Shown one piece after another: positions 5,636 to 10,949 of a stretch of 10,949 bases of DNA (its first letter is position 1; every line of letters begins with the position of its first letter). Position numbers and translations under genes: made by a program. The notes beneath the pieces were generated by a model. It made no database searches. It saw nothing but the letters and a program-made list of their open reading frames with translations, and was not told the origin of the DNA. Origin of the DNA: Verrucomicrobia bacterium UBA6775 (GTDB lineage: Bacteria > Verrucomicrobiota > Verrucomicrobiia > Limisphaerales > UBA1096); NCBI GenBank assembly GCA_002453165.1, contig DKGH01000244.1, forward strand, positions 1-10,949, read 5' to 3'.

Positions 5636-6648
5636 CGGATGGCCAAGCCCAAACCGGGATTCAGCATCGCGGCGGTGGCAAACTGCACCGCTTCACACCC
5701 TTGGCCAAGCGCCTGGACAACATCTGCCGCCTGACCAAGCCCGCCCACGCCAACCAGCCGCACCGGCCTGCTGCTCTCGCGGATAAACTCCGCGAACCAG
5801 GCCAACTGCTCGAAGACCAACCCGCGAATAGCTTCGCCGCCGATACCCCTGCAACGCCCTTCAAAAAGCAACTCGCCGCACTCGTCCCGCACGCGAGTTG
5901 ACACCCCGTTGACCATCACCAACGCATCGACTTGCGGTGCCACCGCCTCAAAAAACGCCTGCGCGTTGTCCCGTTCGGCGAAGTGACCGACCTTGAGTAG
6001 CAGCGGTTTATCCGGGATCGCCTCACGCAGCCGCGCAGCCACGAGGCCGGCATCGGCGGCGTTGAGATACAGCTGCCCGTCCACACTGCTGACGTTGGGG
6101 CAGCTAAAGTTGGCTTCGACCCCGTCCGCGCCGCTGTCCGCTGCCCATCGGGCGCACCGGGCATAATCCGCCGCCACGTCGTCAATTGAATCGTCCAACC
6201 CCGGTGTCGCCACCACAGAGACGCTGAGAAATTTGCCCTTGGCCAAGCGCTCCCTCGCCGCTGCGACGTCGTCCTGCCAAAAACGAGGCGGCTTCGACGG
6301 CATGCCAAATGAGATTGCCCAGTTCCCCTCCATTGCCACAGTCGTAACGACCTCCTCCGGTAAGGCCACCTCGTTTGGCCAAGCGATCGGCTGCAGGTTG
6401 GGCAGGCCATACGATGCCCGCTCCCGGGCGCGTACGGTTTTGTAGGTCAGGATATCGAAGCCAAGCGAGGCGTAATACAGCAGCCACCGGCCGTTGAGCA
6501 GCGGCCCGGCCGCGATACCGAGCGGTGAGTCCACCGATTGGCCGCAGTACGTCCAGTCACCGTCAACTGCCGGCTCATCGCCCACAACAGGCTCTGGCGC
6601 ATGGTCAAAGTTCCACGCGTAGTCTTTCCTGATATCGTATCGATCCAT
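5620..6648 (-). CDS. Dihydroorotate dehydrogenase-like flavoprotein (class 1 type)
   Basis: The 342-residue FMN TIM-barrel protein is related to class 1 dihydroorotate dehydrogenases, which oxidise dihydroorotate to orotate in pyrimidine synthesis. Visible family motifs are SPLGIAAGPLLNG (41-53), TYKTVRARE (68-76), NFSCPN (180-185) with Cys183 at the class 1 catalytic base position, LLLKVG (216-221), NGVST (247-251), RGIGGEAIR (267-275) and the phosphate-binding GVGGLGQAADV (300-310). There is no N-terminal membrane helix, so it is cytoplasmic. The lead-in before SPLG is longer than usual and the family copy may act on another substrate, so I give no gene symbol. The ATG at 6648 is chosen over an in-frame TTG at 6657; neither has a clear ribosome-binding site. 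The gene is cotranscribed with coaE. Confidence 0.82.
   Translation of the reverse strand: MDRYDIRKDYAWNFDHAPEPVVGDEPAVDGDWTYCGQSVDSPLGIAAGPLLNGRWLLYYASLGFDILTYKTVRARERASYGLPNLQPIAWPNEVALPEEVVTTVAMEGNWAISFGMPSKPPRFWQDDVAAARERLAKGKFLSVSVVATPGLDDSIDDVAADYARCARWAADSGADGVEANFSCPNVSSVDGQLYLNAADAGLVAARLREAIPDKPLLLKVGHFAERDNAQAFFEAVAPQVDALVMVNGVSTRVRDECGELLFEGRCRGIGGEAIRGLVFEQLAWFAEFIRESSRPVRLVGVGGLGQAADVVQALGQGCEAVQFATAAMLNPGLGLAIRREGF
5701..5711 (+). repeat. Iterated palindrome copy 6
   Basis: TTGGCCAAGCG is on the + strand inside the minus-strand dehydrogenase gene, where the complement is read GCG-CTT-GGC-CAA (Ala-Leu-Gly-Gln). Confidence 0.8.
6239..6249 (+). repeat. Iterated palindrome copy 7
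   Basis: TTGGCCAAGCG is antisense to the dehydrogenase gene. The coding strand reads CGC-TTG-GCC-AAG (Arg-Leu-Ala-Lys), a different phase from copy 6. Confidence 0.8.
6375..6385 (+). repeat. Iterated palindrome copy 8
   Basis: TTGGCCAAGCG is antisense to the same dehydrogenase gene. The coding strand reads ATC-GCT-TGG-CCA-AAC (Ile-Ala-Trp-Pro-Asn), the third possible phase. Confidence 0.8.
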
Positions 6649-6729
6649 ACAATCCAACCCAGCGCAGGCAGGATTAACGAAAGTGAATCGTTAGGCGATA
6701 CTGAACATTTTAGCCACAAGATCAACGAA
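6649..6729. promoter_or_regulatory. Divergent intergenic region
   Basis: About 80 bases separate the divergent dehydrogenase and FAD oxidoreductase genes, so promoters for both directions probably lie here. A short inverted repeat AACGA...TCGTT (around 6673-6689) could be an operator or a chance match. I see no convincing -35/-10 pair. Confidence 0.3.
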
Positions 6730-8463
6730 ATGAGTTTTCAACAAATGCAAATCAACCGCCGCCAGAGTCTGGCCAAGCTGGGACTCGGTGTGCCCGCAGT
6801 TTCCGTGGGGCTGGCTGGCTGCCGCTCGCACAACAAATTTCCAAGGGAGCTGAAAGCGGACTTTGTCGTGATTGGCGGCGGTCTTGGAGGTTGCGCCGCC
6901 GCAATCTCCGCGCTTCGGTCCGGGTTGAGCGTCATCATGACAGAGGAGACTGACTGGATTGGCGGTCAACTGACGTCGCAGGGTGTCCCTCCGGATGAGC
7001 ACAAGTGGATAGAGACTTTCGGCTGCACACGCACCTATCGGGAGTTACGGAACGCCATTCGCAGCCACTACAAAAAACATTACCCTCTCACACCCGCAGC
7101 GAGAGCTCACAAAAACCTGAATCCCGGTAGCGGTTCCGTATCTAGGCTATGCCACGAACCGCGCGTGGCCCTGGCTTGTCTCGAGGCCATGCTGAGACCG
7201 TTCGTTGCGTCCGGCAAACTGGCGCTACTCAGGAAAACCACCCCCACGGCAGTCGAAACCGACAACGACGAAATCAAATCGGTCGAGGTATTGGATCTCA
7301 GGAAAAACTCCCGTCTGGTTCTGCGCGGTCGATTTTTTGCCGATGCAACGGAGTTGGGAGACCTGTTGCCGCTGGCCCGATGCGAACACGTGGTGGGCAC
7401 CGAGGGCAAACGCGTCACAGACGAACTGCACATGCCAGAGAACGCTTCCCCGGAAAATCAACAGGCGTTCACAATGTGCTTCGCCATCGATCACGTTGAT
7501 GGCGAAAACCACACCATAGACAAGCCAACCGAATACGATTTTTGGAAAACGTTCGTGCCTGACATCTCTCCCCCGTGGCCGGGGGTGCTGTTGGACTTCA
7601 CCTATACACACCCGCCCAGCGGATTGGCCAAGCGCTTGGGCTTCAACCCCACCGGCCCACACAAAAACGGGATCATCAACCTCTGGACTTACCGTCGAAT
7701 TGTCGCCTCCAAAAACTTCATGCCAAACAGCGGGTTGCGGGATGTCAGCCTGATCAACTGGCCGCAAAATGATTATCTGCTGGGCAATCTTGTCAGTGTC
7801 AGTGCGGAAGAACGACAACGCCACATCGATCGCTCAAAACAATTGAGCCTGTCACTGCTCTACTGGCTGCAAACCGAGGCGCCGCGAGACGATGGCGGTC
7901 AGGGCTGGCCGGGGCTGCGGCTGCGAAAAGACGTCATGGGAACCGGGGACGGAATGGCCAAGTACCCCTATGTTCGGGAATCCCGACGAATCAAGGCTCA
8001 CACCACCGTCCTTGAGCAGCATTGCGGCGTTGAAAACCGGATGAACGTCCTGGGATTAGAGGACAGCAAGGGGCTAAGGGCCAAGCGTTACCCGGACTCG
8101 GTTGGCATCGGGCATTATCAAATCGACCTCCACCCGAGTACAGGTGGCGACAACTATATCGACTTCGACGCGCTTCCGTTTGAGATCCCCCTCGGTGCAC
8201 TCATCCCCCTTCGGTTAAAAAATCTCATCGCGGCATCGAAAAACATCGGCACAACACACGTGACCAATGGTTGCTACCGACTGCATCCGGTTGAATGGAA
8301 CATCGGCGAGGTCGCCGGTATTTTAGCCAGCGAATCCATCGCCCAAGCCACCGCTCCCGAACATATTTTTAGGAACAAAAATCAGTTGACCGGTTTTCAA
8401 GACGCTCTCATCAAGCGGGGCGTTGAAATTCGATGGCCGGAGAATCTTGAGACTGCTTCTTAG
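6730..8463 (+). CDS. Tat-exported FAD-dependent oxidoreductase (FAD_oxidored type), lipoprotein
   Basis: The 577-residue protein starts MSFQQMQINRRQSLAKLG. The twin Arg at 10-11, a hydrophobic stretch and the canonical lipobox LAGC (28-31) predict a Tat-exported lipoprotein. The Rossmann motif VVIGGGLGGCAAAISALRSG (46-65) binds FAD, with an acidic TEE about 20 residues later. WIGGQLTSQGVPPDE (76-90), FFADATELGDLLPLA and the C-terminal NLIAASKNIGTTHVTNGCYRLHPVEWNIGEVAG (two motifs running together; only the ends NLIAASKN and WNIGEVAG are diagnostic) match the FAD_oxidored family. That family is abundant in Planctomycetes and Verrucomicrobia, often near glycan-degradation genes, with unknown substrates. 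ATG 6730 is chosen because the longer frame from 6538 runs back through the divergent gene. The gene ends tail-to-tail with the next, overlapping by 4 bases. Confidence 0.88.
   Translation: MSFQQMQINRRQSLAKLGLGVPAVSVGLAGCRSHNKFPRELKADFVVIGGGLGGCAAAISALRSGLSVIMTEETDWIGGQLTSQGVPPDEHKWIETFGCTRTYRELRNAIRSHYKKHYPLTPAARAHKNLNPGSGSVSRLCHEPRVALACLEAMLRPFVASGKLALLRKTTPTAVETDNDEIKSVEVLDLRKNSRLVLRGRFFADATELGDLLPLARCEHVVGTEGKRVTDELHMPENASPENQQAFTMCFAIDHVDGENHTIDKPTEYDFWKTFVPDISPPWPGVLLDFTYTHPPSGLAKRLGFNPTGPHKNGIINLWTYRRIVASKNFMPNSGLRDVSLINWPQNDYLLGNLVSVSAEERQRHIDRSKQLSLSLLYWLQTEAPRDDGGQGWPGLRLRKDVMGTGDGMAKYPYVRESRRIKAHTTVLEQHCGVENRMNVLGLEDSKGLRAKRYPDSVGIGHYQIDLHPSTGGDNYIDFDALPFEIPLGALIPLRLKNLIAASKNIGTTHVTNGCYRLHPVEWNIGEVAGILASESIAQATAPEHIFRNKNQLTGFQDALIKRGVEIRWPENLETAS
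7624..7639 (+). repeat. Iterated palindrome copy 9
   Basis: TTGGCCAAGCG (7624-7634) continues into CTTGG, completing CCAAGCGCTTGG (7628-7639), as in copy 1. It is read TTG-GCC-AAG-CGC-TTG in the FAD oxidoreductase gene (Leu-Ala-Lys-Arg-Leu). It is the last full copy; a 9-base core recurs at 8079-8087. Confidence 0.8.
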
Positions 8464-10022
8464 CGCAAATAGTTCAGCGTGTACCAGCCTCGGGGATTGG
8501 TGAATTTGCTGCCGTCCGCTCCGGTCAGGCCGGATTGGATTATGAACTCGTAAACCCGATCCTTGACGAGATCCATCGACAGGTGAACCGACTTTCCATC
8601 CTCGGCAACGGTGATCCTGCTCGGCTTTACATCGGTCGTGCCGACCTTGGGCGAGCCGTACTCGGCGCGATACTCGTAGCCCCAATGCTTGATACTGTAG
8701 CTCGCCGCATCGGCCGCTGCCTTTTTGTCCACCGGCTTGGTGAAGACGATCGTGAATCCATCGTTCGTGAGGCTGACGTGATGCATCTCCATCGGGGTGG
8801 TTTTCCCGTCCCAGACGATCCGCTCGAGGCCGAAGCGTTTGCCGCCAACAGACCCCCAGCCGCGACCGGTCTGCCCCACCCAAAGGGCGTTGTCCGCGCC
8901 AAATCGATTCCGCATCGCACCGCATTGCATCGGGTCGACAAAATCGAACACGATCCCCTGGAATTCACCCTGCACTTTTTCGAGGTGCGCCCGCATCATG
9001 TTTGACTTGGTTTGGTCACCCACGAACACCTGTCCGGCAAACGGGCCAAACTTGCCCTCGGTCAAGTCCCAGACCGGTTCGCCGGGCGAGCTGGCAAGTT
9101 CCCCGTGCGGAAACCAGATCGCCGGAGGCGTGCGCAGCTTTTCGTAATCCGTCACGCTGATTTGGTTCAGGCGCTTTACCGTGGCCGCAACCTTGCGCTC
9201 GTGATCCTTGTAGTATGAGAGCAGCTTCACATCCGTCGAGGCACTGGCCACCTGATAACCCGGGTGATCCGTTAGGCTGGAGGGATGCCCGTGAAACCGG
9301 CCCTTGACCACGTGATGCAGGGACGAGGTGCCGTTCCAGTCGCCCTGGTTGTCGGTGTAAAAAATATCCCCGTCCGGACTGATCCCGATGCCGGCGGGCG
9401 AGCGCAACCCGGACGACCACGGCACGAACCGGCCATCCAGTGTCACCTGAAATGACCAGCCCCGATAAAACGCCGAGCGGCCCATCTTGGAGTCATGCAC
9501 CCGGCCGATATCCCAACGGTGGCTGCCGGCCCAACCGCGCCAGCTCAGGCTGGTGTTAAGCGTGCCGTAAAAATTACCGTACCGGTCCCGCACAAGGCCA
9601 AAGGAGTATTCATGATAATTGTCGGTCAACCCCCACGACGAATTCACCGTTTCGTACACGTCGGCCACGTTGTCGCCATCCTCATCGATGAGCCTGGTCA
9701 ATTCCGGCCGTTGCATTACCCATACCTCTTTCGTTTTTTGGTCGATGTAAATGCCCAGCGGCTCGTGCAACCCATCGGCGAACAGCGACCACTTGTCATC
9801 CTTGTACCGCCACACCTCACCTTCGCGCGTGCAGATAAAAAGATGTCCATCGGGATGAAACTCCATTCCACCCACTCCCAGCACAATCTCGTCGGGAATC
9901 TGGATCGTATCAACGCTATACCCCGCCGGGATATGCTTCGGCGCCGCATCAGCAGAAGCAAGGCCGCCCATCAACAACATGCCGATCAGGCCCATCAACC
10001 AGGTTTTTGTTTTCGCCATCAT
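8460..10022 (-). CDS. Secreted sorbosone/PQQ-dehydrogenase-like beta-propeller protein
   Basis: From ATG 10022 the product has 520 residues, with signal peptide MMAKTKTWLMGLIGMLLMGG followed by LASADA and probable cleavage after A24-D25-A26, so it is periplasmic or secreted. The body is a six-bladed-propeller type related to glucose/sorbosone dehydrogenases: IVLGVGGMEFHPDGHLFICT, GLHEPLGIYID, LIDEDGDNVADVYET (a Ca-binding-like Asp loop), RSPAGIGISPDGDIFYTDNQ and GRFHGHPSSL. The last roughly 110 residues (from HHVSLTNDGFTIVFTKPVD) form an Ig-like, SbsA-type domain. Such proteins are greatly expanded in Planctomycetes and Verrucomicrobia; the substrate and PQQ dependence cannot be told. An adjacent ATG at 10019 and an upstream in-frame start at 10097, inside the previous gene, are alternatives. 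It starts 10 bases after the FG-GAP gene, so the two form one operon. Confidence 0.85.
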   Translation of the reverse strand: MMAKTKTWLMGLIGMLLMGGLASADAAPKHIPAGYSVDTIQIPDEIVLGVGGMEFHPDGHLFICTREGEVWRYKDDKWSLFADGLHEPLGIYIDQKTKEVWVMQRPELTRLIDEDGDNVADVYETVNSSWGLTDNYHEYSFGLVRDRYGNFYGTLNTSLSWRGWAGSHRWDIGRVHDSKMGRSAFYRGWSFQVTLDGRFVPWSSGLRSPAGIGISPDGDIFYTDNQGDWNGTSSLHHVVKGRFHGHPSSLTDHPGYQVASASTDVKLLSYYKDHERKVAATVKRLNQISVTDYEKLRTPPAIWFPHGELASSPGEPVWDLTEGKFGPFAGQVFVGDQTKSNMMRAHLEKVQGEFQGIVFDFVDPMQCGAMRNRFGADNALWVGQTGRGWGSVGGKRFGLERIVWDGKTTPMEMHHVSLTNDGFTIVFTKPVDKKAAADAASYSIKHWGYEYRAEYGSPKVGTTDVKPSRITVAEDGKSVHLSMDLVKDRVYEFIIQSGLTGADGSKFTNPRGWYTLNYLR

Positions 10023-10032
10023 GTTTACAAAT

Positions 10033-10949
10033 TCATTTAAGGGGATTTTCGTACCAGAAGACCCCGAGGTTGTCGGATTCTTCGCAGGTGATGGCATCGA
10101 GGTCTCCGTCCTTGTCCAGGTCGACCAACTCGATCAGGTCGAACTTCACACCGACACTTCCGCCGATGTTGTGCACCGCCCATTTCGACTCAGCCTGCTC
10201 CAGCCATGACACGCCGGGTACTTTTCGGTTACCGCCGGTGTTGGTGGTGTGCACGAGATCGGGGCGACCGTCTCCGTTGACGTCGCCGATGGCCACGGCT
10301 TTGCCATGCGGCAAACCGTAAGGGTTGGGCAAGGTGTCAACGTCCCATTTGGTGTCTGCTTTTTTAAAAATCAAGAGTTGCTGACTACGGGTGGTGCAAA
10401 CGATGTCCGTGTCGTCATCTCCATCGAGGTCGGCTGCGTCCAAAAACATCACCTCTTTCCCCTGCCCACCCAGCAGGTGATCCTTCCACGCGGTCGATTT
10501 TCGGATCGTTGCCGAGCCGGGATTTTCCAGCCAACCCACGCCCCGGTTGGCACCCCTCCGATCGGAGTAAATCAGGTCGGTATCACCATCGCCATCCATG
10601 TCCAACGGCTCCAGCGACATAATCCAGCCGGCAGAGCGGAGTTTAACGAATTCAAAACCGCCCGCATCCCTTGCCAGCGAGTCGGCGTTTTTGCGCGCGA
10701 GTAAACCGATGGAGGCGTTGCCACCCTTGGACGACACAAACAGCTCGGCGGCGCCCCTGCCATCCAACTGCGCTGGGGCGGCGAACATCCACAACTGCTT
10801 TCCCTTGGTCACCGGGATTGCTTCAGTCCTCCAGGCGCTTGGGTTCCAGTAGTCACCGCGCTTGGGCGGTGACCAGTGGATATACATCGTCCGGGCATGG
10901 CCTTCGCAGGAGCTGACCACATCGAGGTTGCCGTCGTTGTCGAGGTCGA
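10033..10949 (-). CDS. FG-GAP/VCBS-repeat protein, 5' end beyond the window
   Basis: The frame stays open to the right edge, giving at least 304 residues, the C-terminal part of a larger protein. It is built of FG-GAP/VCBS propeller repeats with Asp-rich Ca-binding loops: DLDNDGNLDVV at the very edge, then DMDGDGDTDLIYSD, DLDGDDDTDIVCTT, DVNGDGRPDLVHT and DLDKDGDLDAITCE. These repeats form integrin-like beta-propellers in secreted or surface proteins. The spacing of about 45-70 residues is normal. An in-frame GTG at 10920 falls inside a repeat and is not the start. It is the upstream gene of the operon with the sorbosone-dehydrogenase-like protein, so both may act outside the cytoplasm on the same polymer or surface; that is inference. 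Confidence 0.88.
   Translation of the reverse strand, partial: DLDNDGNLDVVSSCEGHARTMYIHWSPPKRGDYWNPSAWRTEAIPVTKGKQLWMFAAPAQLDGRGAAELFVSSKGGNASIGLLARKNADSLARDAGGFEFVKLRSAGWIMSLEPLDMDGDGDTDLIYSDRRGANRGVGWLENPGSATIRKSTAWKDHLLGGQGKEVMFLDAADLDGDDDTDIVCTTRSQQLLIFKKADTKWDVDTLPNPYGLPHGKAVAIGDVNGDGRPDLVHTTNTGGNRKVPGVSWLEQAESKWAVHNIGGSVGVKFDLIELVDLDKDGDLDAITCEESDNLGVFWYENPLK

Noticed and set aside
6538..6729. 64-residue N-terminal extension of the FAD oxidoreductase
   Set aside because: It runs through the divergent dehydrogenase gene and would bury the twin-arginine signal peptide, which must be near the N-terminus.
10921..10949. GTG at 10920 as the true start of the FG-GAP gene
   Set aside because: The frame continues to the window edge and encodes DLDNDGNLDVV, a complete FG-GAP Ca-binding loop spanning that GTG.

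Overview
The window looks like chromosomal DNA of a GC-rich, Gram-negative-type bacterium, most likely from the PVC group and probably Verrucomicrobiota. This is an inference from gene content. The evidence is a secreted sorbosone-dehydrogenase-like beta-propeller protein in an operon with an FG-GAP/VCBS protein, a Tat-exported FAD oxidoreductase with a lipobox, a TPR lipoprotein, a 33-residue AURKAIP1/COX24 (bS22-like) ribosomal protein, and weak or absent Shine-Dalgarno sites in front of several genes. No marker here settles the phylum.

Layout. Positions 1-564 hold no protein gene. They contain two broken tRNA halves on the minus strand: a tRNA-Gly-like 3' half (16-60) and a tRNA-Arg(CCG)-like 5' half (321-359). 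The 260 bases between them are AT-richer and carry inverted and direct repeats, resembling the remains of an integrase attachment site. Positions 565-2320 (+) hold purN, a 42-codon basic ORF, hisG (long form) and a 33-codon bS22-like gene. Positions 2416-5057 (+) hold a TPR lipoprotein, a DUF2203 protein (start overlapping the previous stop) and a small membrane protein. Positions 5003-6648 (-) hold a dihydroorotate dehydrogenase-like gene and coaE, coupled by TAATG; coaE overlaps the membrane gene tail-to-tail by 55 bp. Positions 6730-8463 (+) hold the FAD oxidoreductase. Positions 8460-10949 (-) hold an operon of an FG-GAP protein (5' end beyond the window) and a sorbosone-dehydrogenase-like protein.

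How the genes work together. The left and middle parts are housekeeping: purine, histidine, pyrimidine-like and CoA biosynthesis, a ribosomal protein and an envelope TPR lipoprotein. The right part encodes exported proteins typical of carbohydrate-degrading PVC bacteria.

The most striking signal is not a gene. The 11-mer TTGGCCAAGCG occurs nine times exactly (about 0.005 expected in random sequence of this length), within the larger palindromes CGCTTGGCCAAGCG and CCAAGCGCTTGG. It falls in unrelated genes, in all three codon phases and in one intergenic region, so it is selected or spread as DNA. Nearly all copies point the same way on the + strand whatever the direction of the host gene. It resembles cyanobacterial HIP1, DNA-uptake sequences or polar chromosome signals, and I do not recognise it as a described element.
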